The notes under the pieces were generated by a model that searched no databases, was not told where the DNA came from, and saw only the letters and a list, made by a program, of their open reading frames with translations. A stretch of DNA of 52,054 nt from an uncultured Oscillospiraceae bacterium (GTDB lineage Bacteria > Bacillota > Clostridia > Oscillospirales > Oscillospiraceae): contig CAJUQD010000019.1 in assembly GCA_910588105.1 (NCBI GenBank), positions 1 to 52,054 of the forward strand. The letters are read 5' to 3'. Below, piece by piece: positions 7,295 to 15,722 of this stretch (the first letter of the stretch is position 1; each line of letters opens with the position of its first letter). A program made the translations under genes and the position numbers.

Positions 7295-8365
7295 TTGAAA
7301 CGAATCCTCAGCCTCTTTTTGGCGCTGTGCGCCGTGCCGCTGCTATGCGCGGGCGTCCGCACGAGCCGGGCCAGCGCTCCCATGGCAAGCAGCGGCAAGC
7401 CTTACTACATCATGGTCAACCGGGCCCAGAGCACCGTCACCGTCTACGAGCTGGACGGGGAGGGCTATTATACCGTCCCCGTCAAGGCCATGGTGTGCTC
7501 CACCGGGCGCGAGGGCTATGCCACCCCCACCGGCACCTTTACCATCGGCGGGCGGTGGACCTGGGTGCACATGTTCGACGACTCCTACGGCCAATACTGC
7601 ACCCAAATCAAGGGGAATATTCTGTTCCACTCGGTATGCTATACCGAAAAAGACCCCTCCACCCTGATGACGGAGGAGTATAACGGCCTGGGGGCCCCGG
7701 CTTCCTTGGGCTGCGTCCGGCTCCAGACGGCGGACGCCAAATGGATTTACGACAACTGTGCCCGGGGCACCAAGGTCACCATCTACGATGGCGGCGACCC
7801 CGGCCCCCTGGGCAAGCCGGACAAGCTGGTGCCCCATATCTCCGAGGAACAGGCCAACGGCTGGGATCCCACTGACCCCCGGGAGGAAAACCCCTGGCAT
7901 GCGCTTCTCTCCGGCCGGGGGGAGGGGGAGGGCGAGCCCCCGCCCGAGCCGCTCCCCCCGGCCCAGTCGGTGTCCTACGCCCTCATGGCCCAGGCCCTGT
8001 ACACGCTGTCCGGCGAGGGCGGGCCCGTCGGCGGCGCCCAGGCGGTAGACTGGGCCACCGGCCACCGCCTGCTGGACGGTGTGGCGGGACAGGACTTTGA
8101 CCCCGCCGCCCCCATCACCCGGCAGGAGCTGGTGTCCATGCTGTACCGCTATGAGACGGAGTATCTGGGCCGCCATGTCCAGCCCTCCGGCAGCCTGTCC
8201 CGCTTTTCCGACGGGGCGGGCGTACATACCGCCGCCCGGGACGCCATGCGCTGGGCGGTGGGGGCGGGCCTCATCCAGGGCGCCTCGGAGAACGCCCTTT
8301 TGCCCGCGCACTATGTCAGCCGCACCCAGATGGACATCATTCTCCAACGCTACCGCCGGCTTTGA
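7295..8365 (+). CDS. Secreted L,D-transpeptidase with SLH-like C-terminus
   Basis: A 356-residue secreted protein. Signal peptide residues 1-28, YkuD catalytic domain about 37-165, Pro/Glu-rich linker about 190-222, and an S-layer-homology-like region about 225-355 (TRQELVSMLYRYE; DAMRWAVGAGLIQG). The catalytic pair is His112 and Cys140 in ASLGCVRL, a slight variant of the usual SHGC motif. L,D-transpeptidases make 3-3 crosslinks or attach proteins to peptidoglycan; the SLH-like part suggests it stays on the cell wall. ATG 7295 follows AGGAGGT. It is monocistronic, ending at a strong terminator. Confidence 0.9.
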   Translation: MKRILSLFLALCAVPLLCAGVRTSRASAPMASSGKPYYIMVNRAQSTVTVYELDGEGYYTVPVKAMVCSTGREGYATPTGTFTIGGRWTWVHMFDDSYGQYCTQIKGNILFHSVCYTEKDPSTLMTEEYNGLGAPASLGCVRLQTADAKWIYDNCARGTKVTIYDGGDPGPLGKPDKLVPHISEEQANGWDPTDPREENPWHALLSGRGEGEGEPPPEPLPPAQSVSYALMAQALYTLSGEGGPVGGAQAVDWATGHRLLDGVAGQDFDPAAPITRQELVSMLYRYETEYLGRHVQPSGSLSRFSDGAGVHTAARDAMRWAVGAGLIQGASENALLPAHYVSRTQMDIILQRYRRL

Positions 8366-8374
8366 CGGACATGA

Positions 8375-8402
8375 GAGCGCCCCCGCTTTCGCGGGGGCGC
8401 TC
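8375..8402. terminator. Bidirectional terminator
   Basis: A 12-bp perfect stem (GAGCGCCCCCGC / GCGGGGGCGCTC) with loop TTTC, between convergent genes. T-rich sequence follows on the plus strand; the minus-strand gene ends at 8411. Confidence 0.75.
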
Positions 8403-8410
8403 CTTTGCTT

Positions 8411-9136
8411 TTATGATGCAGTTTTCTCTCCCCGGCCTTTCCATCGCTTCCAGGCCAGCCGGGCAGTGAGGACGGGAAGCAGGATAGTCAGCGCGCTCAG
8501 CCCCCCATAGGACAGCAGGAGGAGCAGGATCATCAGCAGGATGCTGCCCCCCAGCGCCCCGTCCGCCATCAGCCAGAGCCAGGCTTCCACCAGCCCCGTA
8601 AAAGGCTGCCACACGCCCAAGGCAGGCCCCATAATGGCTGGTGTGCACAGGGACAGGTAACCCATCGCCCACACCAGCCAGCCGAACAGGAGGAAGGGGT
8701 GCTTTTTCGCCAGCAGCAGGGGCAGACCCGCGATAAGTACCACCATTCCTATGAGGAACAGCTCGTCATCGCCTTTGACCGCCGCGAGAAGGCACAGCCC
8801 CGCGCCGCCCGCCGTGCAGACCACGCCCAGGATCTGGGTCGTGGTGAGCCCCCGCCGGGGCCGCTCCACATAGACGATCTGGGGCTGCGCCGCCGGGGGC
8901 GTCTCCCCCTTGGGCGCATCCGTGGCCGCTCCGGGTGTGTCCCCCTCCCGGACCAGCTGGTCCACGCTCACCCCGAACAGGTCGGCCAGCTTGATGAGCT
9001 TATCCAGCTCGGGCACCGACTGGCCCGTCTCCCACTTGCTCACCGACTGCCGGGACACCTCCAGCCGTTCCGCCAGGTCCCCCTGGGACAGCTTCTGCCG
9101 GGTGCGCAGCTCTAGAATCCTTTCCGCCAATGTCAT
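8411..9136 (-). CDS. XRE family regulator with C-terminal membrane domain
   Basis: A 241-residue protein with an XRE/Cro-type helix-turn-helix at residues 4-60 (LSQGDLAERLEVSRQSVSKWETGQSVPELDKLIKLADLFGVS), a charged and Pro-rich linker, and four to five hydrophobic helices over about 95-230. This layout is common in Clostridia for membrane-tethered regulators, where the membrane part may sense the envelope. The start at 9136 places the HTH near the N-terminus; the open frame upstream is not HTH-like. No partner gene is adjacent. Confidence 0.85.
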   Translation of the reverse strand: MTLAERILELRTRQKLSQGDLAERLEVSRQSVSKWETGQSVPELDKLIKLADLFGVSVDQLVREGDTPGAATDAPKGETPPAAQPQIVYVERPRRGLTTTQILGVVCTAGGAGLCLLAAVKGDDELFLIGMVVLIAGLPLLLAKKHPFLLFGWLVWAMGYLSLCTPAIMGPALGVWQPFTGLVEAWLWLMADGALGGSILLMILLLLLSYGGLSALTILLPVLTARLAWKRWKGRGEKTAS

Positions 9137-9313
9137 GGGCGCGCCCTCCTTTCCGTCCCTATTGTAGCAGTCCCACCGTGGGAACACAACCAACAGGGCT
9201 TGGAAAATTTAGCAACCAGAGGTTGCGCCGTTGGGGCAAGCTCCGCTTTCCCCACTTTCGCCGCCCCTTTCCCCCATAAAGCCCAAGGGCGGCTTGCGGG
9301 GACCCGGCAGACT

Positions 9314-10315
9314 TCACTGCCGGAGCCGCAGATCGTCCCCATAGAAGGTGAGCTCCTGGTACAGCCCCCCGATGCGGGAGGCCAACTGGGGGGTGTAGCG
9401 CTGGGCGATGTGATCCATGGACAGGTTGGTGGAGATGATGGTGTGCCGCCCCGACTGGAGGCGGCTGTTCACCACCTCGTACAGCGAAGACTGGGACAGG
9501 GGGGTGGTGAGCTCGCTGCCCAAATCGTCCAGGATCAGCAGGTCGCAGCCCAGGTAGCGCCGGGTGTCGTCCCGGGCTTGGCGCTCCTCCCCGGCGTCCC
9601 GGGTGAAGCGGCGGGTCTCAAAGGCGGAAAACAGGCGGATAGCGGTGTCGTACACCACGGAGTACCCCCGCTGGGACACCTCCCGGGCGATGCAGCCGGA
9701 CAAGAAGGTTTTGCCCAGCCCCGTCCCCCCGGACAGCAGCAGGTTTTTCAGTGGATAGCTTGGAAACTGCCGGGCGTAGCCCCCGCACACCTGTGCCACC
9801 CGGCGCATATTCTCCCGGGGGGAGCGGCTCTGGCCCTGCCAGGGCTGGTCGCTGTACACGTCCAGCCGCAGCCTGTCGAAGCTCTGCTCGTCGGTGAGGT
9901 TGAGCAGGGCGGTGAGGGCGCGCAGCTGCTCTTGGGCGCACAGCCCCTTCAGGCAGGCGCACATACCCCCCGCCGTCCAGCCCGTGTCCCCGCACTGGGC
10001 GCAGGCGGGGGTGCTGTCCAGGGCGGCCGGTCCGTGCCCCAGCCGCGCCAGCAGGGCGGCGCGCTCTTCCTGGAGGGCTTCGCTCCGGGCCCGGATGGCA
10101 GCAATCTCCGGGCCGTCCGGGGCCACCGGCGTCCCCCCGGTGGCCAGCCTCGCCAGGTCGGCCATGGACGACCTCAGCGCGGCGTCCAGCTCCCGCAGCC
10201 GGGGCTCCCGGGCGTACAGCTCCCGCTCCAGGTCATAGCGGCGGCGCTCCCGCCCCTCCCGGCGGCGCTCCAGCCGGGCCAGGGCACGGCGCATAACGGT
10301 GGGCTCGTAGGACAC
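9314..10315 (-). CDS. dnaI: DnaI/DnaC-type helicase loader ATPase
   Basis: Loads the replicative helicase at origins or stalled forks. Residues 1-110 are helical and highly charged, followed by a zinc-binding cluster (CAQCGDTGW, then MCACLKGLC) and a AAA+ domain from about 160: Walker A GGTGLGKT, Walker B LLILDDLGSE, sensor IISTNLS, and arginine-finger region LASRIGG. The start codon is GTG at 10313-10315, 2 bp after the stop of dnaD and preceded by AGGAGGGGG, so the pair is co-translated. The dnaD-dnaI order is typical for Clostridia. Confidence 0.9.
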   Translation of the reverse strand: MSYEPTVMRRALARLERRREGRERRRYDLERELYAREPRLRELDAALRSSMADLARLATGGTPVAPDGPEIAAIRARSEALQEERAALLARLGHGPAALDSTPACAQCGDTGWTAGGMCACLKGLCAQEQLRALTALLNLTDEQSFDRLRLDVYSDQPWQGQSRSPRENMRRVAQVCGGYARQFPSYPLKNLLLSGGTGLGKTFLSGCIAREVSQRGYSVVYDTAIRLFSAFETRRFTRDAGEERQARDDTRRYLGCDLLILDDLGSELTTPLSQSSLYEVVNSRLQSGRHTIISTNLSMDHIAQRYTPQLASRIGGLYQELTFYGDDLRLRQ

Positions 10316-10316
10316 C

Positions 10317-11282
10317 TCAACCCCCTCCTTTCTGCTGCTCCTCTAAGAATTTGTCCAGCCAGTCGTTATTCTTCTCAATGCGCTCCCGGCTGGGCTGGAA
10401 GTCCCGTGGCCGGGCTGCGATCGGGGCGGCGGTGCGCCGGGGGGGCTTGTCCCCCGCCTCCACCTGCTGGGGCGTCTGGTAGCCCGCCCCGTGCCAGGAG
10501 GTCAGGATTTTGTTCATGTACGGCCAGTTCATGGCGTTTTTCTGGAATACGGTGCGCTCGTAGGCCATGCGGATCAGCTCGTCGCTCAGCCCCATGCCCA
10601 CCCAGGCGGCGATATACTCCCGCTCCTTTTCCACCGCGGGGCGGCGCTCCGTCACCCCAACGGCCTGGAGGATGGCCCATTCCCGACCGTCCACCGCCTC
10701 CTGGCGGCGCAGGTAGTCCTCCGCCCGCTCCAGGGTGTCCAGGCCCAGCCGCTTCCACTGGAAGGCGGTGCGCTGGATGGCGGGCATCCGGGGACAGGCG
10801 GCGGGGCTGTTCTTTGCCAGCCGCTCCCGGCGGATGGCCCAGCCGGTGAGCTGTATGATTACCTCCGGCGGCAGGCCCAGGTGGTCGTAGATGGTGTAGG
10901 CGCACCGCAGGTCGTTATCGGTGAACACCCGGCCCAGCATCCCCTCCAGCTCCCGGCACAGCCCCTGGAACTCCGGCTCCCCCTCCAGGGCGGCGGCCAC
11001 GTCCCCCCGGGTGTACTCGGGGGGACGGTCATCCCTCGGGGGAGGCGGGGGCGGGGCGTCCTCCTGGGGCTGCGCCAGACCCATCCCGGCCAGACGCTGC
11101 CACGCGGGGCGCAGCCGCCCGTCCTCCCAGCGCAGGCGGGCGGACGCCTTGGCCTGGTCCCCGCCGCACTCCAGCAGGGCCAAGTATAAAAGCGCCCCGT
11201 CCCCGTCGCCGGACTCCACCAGCAGTCGGGCAGCCTGGGCAGACATGGACAGTATTTCGTTGGGCAGCAGCAGCGGGGTCAA
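10317..11282 (-). CDS. dnaD: DnaD domain replication initiation protein
   Basis: Primosomal protein acting with DnaB/DnaI to load helicase. The 321-residue sequence has an N-terminal helical/winged-helix part (residues 10-70) and two DnaD-like segments, about 110-175 and 195-255. The second ends in YMNKILTSW, the YxxxIxxxW motif that contacts single-stranded DNA. The C-terminal tail is basic. It is the first gene of the dnaD-dnaI pair. No clear promoter was found in the short gap to the terminator upstream. Confidence 0.88.
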   Translation of the reverse strand: MTPLLLPNEILSMSAQAARLLVESGDGDGALLYLALLECGGDQAKASARLRWEDGRLRPAWQRLAGMGLAQPQEDAPPPPPPRDDRPPEYTRGDVAAALEGEPEFQGLCRELEGMLGRVFTDNDLRCAYTIYDHLGLPPEVIIQLTGWAIRRERLAKNSPAACPRMPAIQRTAFQWKRLGLDTLERAEDYLRRQEAVDGREWAILQAVGVTERRPAVEKEREYIAAWVGMGLSDELIRMAYERTVFQKNAMNWPYMNKILTSWHGAGYQTPQQVEAGDKPPRRTAAPIAARPRDFQPSRERIEKNNDWLDKFLEEQQKGGG

Positions 11283-11347
11283 GGGGCATCCACCTTCTCT
11301 CTTTTTCGTAGGACTTCTATTCTACCTGATTCCGGCAAAAAAATCAA

Positions 11348-11373
11348 CCGCCCCGCCAAATCTGGCGGGGCGG
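11348..11373 (-). terminator. Terminator of the zinc-ribbon gene
   Basis: Perfect 11-bp stem CCGCCCCGCCA / TGGCGGGGCGG with loop AATC; on the minus strand it is followed by TTGATTTTTTT. Confidence 0.85.
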
Positions 11374-11379
11374 CCGGTT

Positions 11380-11586
11380 TTACGCTCCCTCTTTCAGCTT
11401 GTCCACATCCTCCAGATAGATGGACACCTCGCCGCACACCGGGCAGACGGCCACCCGGGGCTTTCCGATGCGCCCGCTGAACAGCTTGTTCTCCTGGGTG
11501 GACAGCACCACGCCATAGCCCGCGCCCTCCACCTTTACCGTGCAGCCCTCCTGCATCTCGGCCCCACACCTGAGACAGTTTCGCAT
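11380..11586 (-). CDS. Small zinc-ribbon protein
   Basis: A 68-residue protein with two Cys pairs, CLRC near the N-terminus and CPVC near residue 47, spaced as in a zinc ribbon. The middle is a short beta-rich segment and the end is acidic. The second ATG (11584-11586) is chosen because AAGGAGG sits only 2 nt from the first ATG but 8 nt from this one. Small proteins of this kind are common in Oscillospiraceae; the function is unknown. Confidence 0.72.
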   Translation of the reverse strand: MRNCLRCGAEMQEGCTVKVEGAGYGVVLSTQENKLFSGRIGKPRVAVCPVCGEVSIYLEDVDKLKEGA

Positions 11587-11633
11587 TGTCATAGCCTCCT
11601 TGTTTATAGTTCTCCCCGGTCTCCCGTTTCACA

Positions 11634-12434
11634 CTACATTTTTCCGCCGGGCTTGTCCAGCTTCAGGCACCAGTAGGAGTACACCGACTGGCCCACGCCC
11701 CAGATGATGCAAACCGCCAGGACGGGCAGGAACCCCCAGTCGAAAAACATCCCGCCCAGGAGGAACACCAGCCACAGCGCCAGGCAGGCCTGGGACACGG
11801 CCTGGTACGCCTTGTAGGCGCACTGGCCGATGACCGCCCGCTCCGCCTCGTCGCAGCTGTCCAGCCACTTCTTTCGGAACTTGGTGTCGTACACCGAGCC
11901 GTGCTTTTCCGGGTTGAGCCGCTTGGTCAGGTCCACCAGCTTCTGCTGGAGTACCACACACACCGCAAAATGGGCCAAAAACGCCCCCAGCCCGCTGAAA
12001 AACATCTGGGCAGGCATCATCCGGGGCGTCCCCGCATTGTTCACAAAGTCGGCGGTCATGGCCGCCAGCAGGAACAGGTTGGCGATGAGGGCCAGCCCGG
12101 TGATCCAGACGCACACGGCCAGCCTTGCCTCGATCTCGCTGCCGACGGACTCGTCCTCCCCGTCCCAGGCGGAAAGCTGCTTTTTCGCGCCGAAATAGAT
12201 GGGCAGGCAGATTGCCAGCTCAAGCAGGGGCAGGGTGACGAGCAGTGGGGCCGCCGCATACCGGCTAAACCACGCCCCGGCGGCGGCCAGGGCGTCCCCC
12301 AGGTTTTCCACCCGCAAAAGGCTCAGGGCCGCCCCCAGGGCTGCGCCCCCTACCAGAGACAGCGTTATAATAAGGGCGAATTTGGGCAGGGCCTTTTTAT
12401 TTTCCCGCCTGGCCGCGTCGTTATTGTCTTTCAT
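11634..12434 (-). CDS. DUF3169-like membrane protein
   Basis: A 266-residue protein with about six membrane helices: 20-42, 60-82, 110-130, 145-165, 212-232 and 235-255. The N-terminus (MKDNNDAARRENKKALPKF) and the charged loop LNPEKHGSVYDTKFRKKWLDSCDEAE match the DUF3169 family as I remember it. Its start lies inside the end of the preceding HTH gene (14-bp overlap). HTH/DUF3169 pairs recur in Firmicutes, which suggests that the membrane protein and the regulator act together; the function is not established. Confidence 0.8.
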   Translation of the reverse strand: MKDNNDAARRENKKALPKFALIITLSLVGGAALGAALSLLRVENLGDALAAAGAWFSRYAAAPLLVTLPLLELAICLPIYFGAKKQLSAWDGEDESVGSEIEARLAVCVWITGLALIANLFLLAAMTADFVNNAGTPRMMPAQMFFSGLGAFLAHFAVCVVLQQKLVDLTKRLNPEKHGSVYDTKFRKKWLDSCDEAERAVIGQCAYKAYQAVSQACLALWLVFLLGGMFFDWGFLPVLAVCIIWGVGQSVYSYWCLKLDKPGGKM

Positions 12435-12636
12435 CGTTCTCCCCCTCTAAACTGAAAATGTCCTCCACCGTCACCCCGCATATTTTCGCCAGGGTGAGGG
12501 CCAGCGTCACCGACGGGGAATAGTCCCCCCGCTCGATGAGGCTGATGGTCTGCCGGGACACCCCGGCCAGCCGCCCCAGCTCCTGCTGGTTGACGCCCAG
12601 CGCCGCCCTGCGCTCCTTCAAGCGGTTTTTCAGCAT
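12421..12636 (-). CDS. Small XRE/Cro-type transcriptional regulator
   Basis: A 71-residue protein that is almost entirely one helix-turn-helix domain: LKERRAALGVNQQELGRLAGVSRQTISLIERGDYSPSVTLALTLAKICGVTVEDIF. An AGGAGG site precedes ATG 12636. It sits between a small membrane protein (14 bp upstream) and the DUF3169 gene (14 bp overlap), making a three-gene unit. The TTGTCN5GACAA sites at 12868-12914, before the first gene, are the most likely operators for this protein (inference). Confidence 0.88.
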   Translation of the reverse strand: MLKNRLKERRAALGVNQQELGRLAGVSRQTISLIERGDYSPSVTLALTLAKICGVTVEDIFSLEGENDERQ

Positions 12637-12650
12637 GACCGCGCCTCCTT

Positions 12651-12842
12651 TTACTCCTTCGCGGTCCCCGGCTCCTCCGAGAGGACCCGTTCACAGGCCC
12701 CCTGGAGCCAGCCCTTCTCTCCATTCATGCGCTGGTGGGCCTCACGAATCCCGTTGCGCACCGCCCACTTGATCACAAAGTACAGCGCGCACAGCACGAT
12801 CAGCGCCGTCCCGCCGCTGACGCCCAGTTCATTCCAAATCAT
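12651..12842 (-). CDS. Small single-helix membrane protein (DUF6019-like)
   Basis: A 63-residue protein with one membrane helix at residues 11-28 (TALIVLCALYFVIKWAV) followed by a charged tail. The KWAVRNGIREA stretch resembles DUF6019 proteins of Clostridia, a recollection that was not checked. ATG 12842 follows CAGGAGGGA at good spacing. It is the first gene of the small-protein/HTH/DUF3169 unit and starts directly behind the operator array. Confidence 0.7.
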   Translation of the reverse strand: MIWNELGVSGGTALIVLCALYFVIKWAVRNGIREAHQRMNGEKGWLQGACERVLSEEPGTAKE

Positions 12843-12867
12843 AATCCGTCCCTCCTGACAGTTTTCT

Positions 12868-12914
12868 TTGTCGTTCTGACAAGTGTCTTTGTCTATTTGA
12901 CAACTTTATTTGTC
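12868..12914. promoter_or_regulatory. Phased operator array, TTGTCN5GACAA
   Basis: TTGTC half-sites begin at 12868, 12889 and 12910, exactly 21 bp apart. The first two are completed by GACAA (12878-12882 and 12899-12903), giving two full dyads with 5-bp spacers; the third is a half-site. Spacing of two helical turns would place bound dimers on one DNA face. The array is 26 bp from the first start codon of the HTH/DUF3169 unit. Confidence 0.65.
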
Positions 12915-12995
12915 ATTCAGAGAATACCACAGCGCCGGCCAGCTGTCAAGGGGTGTTTCGCAAATTTTTCAAAGTTGTTAAATTTTCCCCGGGGC

Positions 12996-13024
12996 TTGTC
13001 AGATGGCGTCGAATTATGTAAAAT
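12996..13024 (+). promoter_or_regulatory. Promoter of the GH25 lysozyme gene
   Basis: TTGTCA (12996-13001), 17-bp spacer, TAAAAT (13019-13024), 42 bp before the start codon. Confidence 0.65.
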
Positions 13025-13066
13025 GGATACACCATAAAACTCAGCCCCGTGAGGAAAGGAGACCCC

Positions 13067-14452
13067 ATGAAAAAACGCATCGCAGTTTTGTTTCTGGCCC
13101 TCGTGCTGGCCGCCAGCTCCAGCACCACCGCCCTGGCCGCCGAGGCGTCCCCCTTCACTGACCTGCACCCGGAGCATTGGGCCTACCCCTATGTCTCCGC
13201 CCTGCACCAGTCGGGCGTGGTGGGCGGCTATCCCGACGGCACCTTCCAGGGGGAGAACGACGTGACCTGGGGGGAGGTCTTCAAGCTGCTGCTGCTGGCC
13301 GTGGGCGTGGAGGAGCCGGAGCGGGACCCGGAAAAGCACTGGGCCTACCCCTACATCCAGCTGGCCCTGGACAACCGCCTGGTCTACGCCTTTTTAGAGG
13401 AGTACCTGGACGCCGCCCCCGCCCGGCTGGATGTGGCCCGGATGGCCGCCCGGGCGCTGGACCTCACCGACATCTCGGGGGAGAGCCCCTATACCGACTG
13501 CGCCGATGGCTACGTGGTGGAGCTGTTTGAAAAGGGCATTATGAACGGCACCGAGGAGGCGGACGGCCTGCGGTATTTTTACCCCGACCGGCCCATCTCC
13601 CGGCAGGAGCTGTCCGCCGTGGTGTGGCGGATGATGAATGTGGACTACCACGAGGGGATGTTCTATTTCCGCAACTACTGGCTGGATGGGCTGGAGGGGG
13701 TTCCCCCCATCGCCTATGCCCCGGAGCAGTTCGTCAAGAATGAGCTGGGCCGGCTGGACTACACCGGCGGCTACTATACCCGGGGCATTGATGTGTCCGG
13801 CCACAAGGGGGAGATTGACTGGAACGCCGTGGCGGCGGACAACATCGACTTCGCCATCATCCGGGCAGGCAACCGGCTCTACGGCAAGGACGGCTCCGGC
13901 GCGGTGCTGGAGGACTCCTGGTTCGACAAGAACATGCAGGGGGCCATCGCCGCCGGGCTGGACGTGGGGGCCTACTTCTTCTCCAACGCCATAACCCTGG
14001 AGGAGGCGGTGGAGGAGGCCGACCTGCTCATCTCCAAGCTGGAGCCCTACCGGCAGTACATCACCTATCCCGTGGTATGCGACTGGGAGTACCTGGGGGG
14101 CAATAAATCCCGGGCCTACGGGGTGGATGCCAAAATCATCACCGACTGCATCGACGCCTTCTGCCAGCGGGTGGCGGCGGCGGGCTACCAGCCCATGTTC
14201 TACTTCAACGACTACTGCGGCTATGTGAAGTTCGACCTGAGCAAGCTCGCCCAGTACCCCTTCTGGTACGCCGAGTACGCCGATGCCCCCGATTTCCGCT
14301 ACCATTTCCAGATGTGGCAGTACTCCTCCAAGGGTAAGGTAGCGGGCATCGGCTCCGACGTGGACATGAATTTGTGTTTTGTGCCCTGGCCTGGCGCCAC
14401 CCGGGTCCCCGGGATTGCCCCCGCACCCGTCCCAACCCCCTTGGGGGGCTGA
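13067..14452 (+). CDS. Secreted SLH-domain GH25 lysozyme
   Basis: A 461-residue surface enzyme that cleaves the MurNAc-GlcNAc bond of peptidoglycan. Signal peptide residues 1-25; S-layer-homology repeats about 28-190 (HWAYPYVSALHQSGVVGGYPDGTF; second HWAYPY at 91; third ending ISRQELSAVVWRMM); GH25 domain about 237-450. Catalytic candidates are Asp242 in GIDVSGHKG and Asp339/Glu341 in VCDWEY. SLH repeats would anchor it to wall polymers, so it probably acts on the cell's own wall. ATG 13067 follows AAAGGAG. It has its own promoter and terminator. Confidence 0.92.
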   Translation: MKKRIAVLFLALVLAASSSTTALAAEASPFTDLHPEHWAYPYVSALHQSGVVGGYPDGTFQGENDVTWGEVFKLLLLAVGVEEPERDPEKHWAYPYIQLALDNRLVYAFLEEYLDAAPARLDVARMAARALDLTDISGESPYTDCADGYVVELFEKGIMNGTEEADGLRYFYPDRPISRQELSAVVWRMMNVDYHEGMFYFRNYWLDGLEGVPPIAYAPEQFVKNELGRLDYTGGYYTRGIDVSGHKGEIDWNAVAADNIDFAIIRAGNRLYGKDGSGAVLEDSWFDKNMQGAIAAGLDVGAYFFSNAITLEEAVEEADLLISKLEPYRQYITYPVVCDWEYLGGNKSRAYGVDAKIITDCIDAFCQRVAAAGYQPMFYFNDYCGYVKFDLSKLAQYPFWYAEYADAPDFRYHFQMWQYSSKGKVAGIGSDVDMNLCFVPWPGATRVPGIAPAPVPTPLGG

Positions 14453-14471
14453 CGTCCCGCAAGACCGCCAA

Positions 14472-14506
14472 GGGAGGCATGGCCTGACGGCCATGCCTCC
14501 CTTTTT
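14472..14506 (+). terminator. Rho-independent terminator
   Basis: Perfect 13-bp stem GGGAGGCATGGCC / GGCCATGCCTCCC, loop TGAC, then TTTTT. Ends the GH25 gene. Confidence 0.9.
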
Positions 14507-14518
14507 CATTCCCTGCCA

Positions 14519-14753
14519 TCCCAAATAACCGCGCCAGGTACTCCTCACCTTTTCCATAGTAGAAGGCGTACATGGCGCTGCCGTTTTGCAGCCCGTGGCC
14601 GGAGTGCTCAAACACAATGTACTCGTGGGGGACGCCGTGCCATCCCACTGAACCATATACTTCCCGCCGGTGGGGCCAGAGGAAAAGGAGCTGCGGGATA
14701 TCTCTGTCAGCGAGATTGCCGCCGCGGCGGGGCGGGCGCGTTTGCCTTCTCAT
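14519..14753 (-). pseudogene. Remnant of an alpha/beta hydrolase
   Basis: The minus strand carries the C-terminal end of an alpha/beta hydrolase: HEYIVFEHSGHGLQN (with the catalytic-type His) and YAFYYGKGEEYLARLFG. A further fitting piece (DIPQLLFLW) continues in the same frame, while the next part (TGGKYMVQWDG) is in another frame. There is no start, no nucleophile elbow and no room for the rest of the fold, so this is a truncated, frameshifted leftover between the GH25 terminator and the nucleoside kinase. Confidence 0.6.
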
Positions 14754-15670
14754 CCGATGAACTCGTGGAGGAGGGAGCCGGGCAGAACCAGTTGAGGGTC
14801 GATGGTCTCGAAGCGGTCCAGGGCGGCCACCAGCTCCAGCAGCTCCCCACGCCGCTGGTTTTTCTCCGGCACCGCCGCCATGAGGGGCCTGGCGTAGCAG
14901 GCCATCACCGGGACCTCGTAGGCCAGGGCGGTGTCGAACTTGATGTGGGCAGTGTCCTTGTAGGGGGAGATGTACAGTTTCTCACCCCGGCGCACGTTGG
15001 CCCACATGTCCAGGGTGCCCCCCACGTCGGTGCCCCGGAAGTTGTAATCCCGCACCGCCCGCCGGGTAAGGCGCAGCCAGGTGCGCTTGAACATCACCCT
15101 GCCGTCCTCCCCCTTGACGTCGCTCCGTGCGGAGACGTACAGCCGGGTGGCGTCCGGGTGGCGGCTGGTGAGCTGGGTGTTCAGGGCATGGATTCCCTCG
15201 AAAATGGCCACCTCGTCCGGCCCCAGCTTCAGCGGCCTGCCCCGGCTGTCGTTGCGCATCTGCCGGGCAAACTCGAACTTGGGCACCAGGATCCACTCCC
15301 CCCGGGTCAGCTTGGCAAAGTGTTCGTCCAGCAGCTTCAGATCCATCATCTCCGGGGACTCGTAATCAATGGCCCCGCCGGGGGTGCGGGGCGTGCACTC
15401 CCGGTCAGGGCGCATGAAGTAGTCGTCCATGGACACCGCGTGGGCGCGCACCCCCCGGCGCTCCAGCTCCTGGCTGAGCTTTTCCGCCGTGGTGGTCTTG
15501 CCCGAGCCGGAGGGGCCGGACAGCAGCACCACCGGGCTCTTCTTCATATTCCCGCAGATCTTCTCGGCGGCCCAGGCGATTTTGTCCTGGTAGCCCCGGT
15601 CACACTCCGCCATGAAGCCTACCGGGTCGCGCCGCACGGCTGCGTTGATGTGGGAAAGTCGATACGCCAT
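14750..15670 (-). CDS. Uridine kinase-like nucleoside kinase
   Basis: A 306-residue P-loop kinase of the phosphoribulokinase/uridine kinase family. Walker A is SGPSGSGKTTTAEKL near residue 50; SMDDYFMRPDRE is the substrate-binding segment after strand 2; VAIFEGIHALN is the Walker B-like strand; RLVRDYNFRG-type motif appears as RRAVRDYNFRG. In many Clostridia this kinase is fused to or paired with a threonyl-tRNA-synthetase-like N-terminal domain; here only about 45 residues precede the kinase. ATG 15670 follows AAGGAGG. It is the last gene of the mutL cluster; the exact nucleoside is not known. Confidence 0.83.
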   Translation of the reverse strand: MAYRLSHINAAVRRDPVGFMAECDRGYQDKIAWAAEKICGNMKKSPVVLLSGPSGSGKTTTAEKLSQELERRGVRAHAVSMDDYFMRPDRECTPRTPGGAIDYESPEMMDLKLLDEHFAKLTRGEWILVPKFEFARQMRNDSRGRPLKLGPDEVAIFEGIHALNTQLTSRHPDATRLYVSARSDVKGEDGRVMFKRTWLRLTRRAVRDYNFRGTDVGGTLDMWANVRRGEKLYISPYKDTAHIKFDTALAYEVPVMACYARPLMAAVPEKNQRRGELLELVAALDRFETIDPQLVLPGSLLHEFIG

Positions 15671-15722
15671 GGCGGCGCCTCCTTAAACAGTTGGTATAAC
15701 GGCCAAAGGGGCTGACGCCCCG

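Noticed and set aside
12868..12914. Short CRISPR-like array
   Set aside because: The repeats are 5-15 bp with a 21-bp period, too short for repeats plus spacers; an operator array explains them better.
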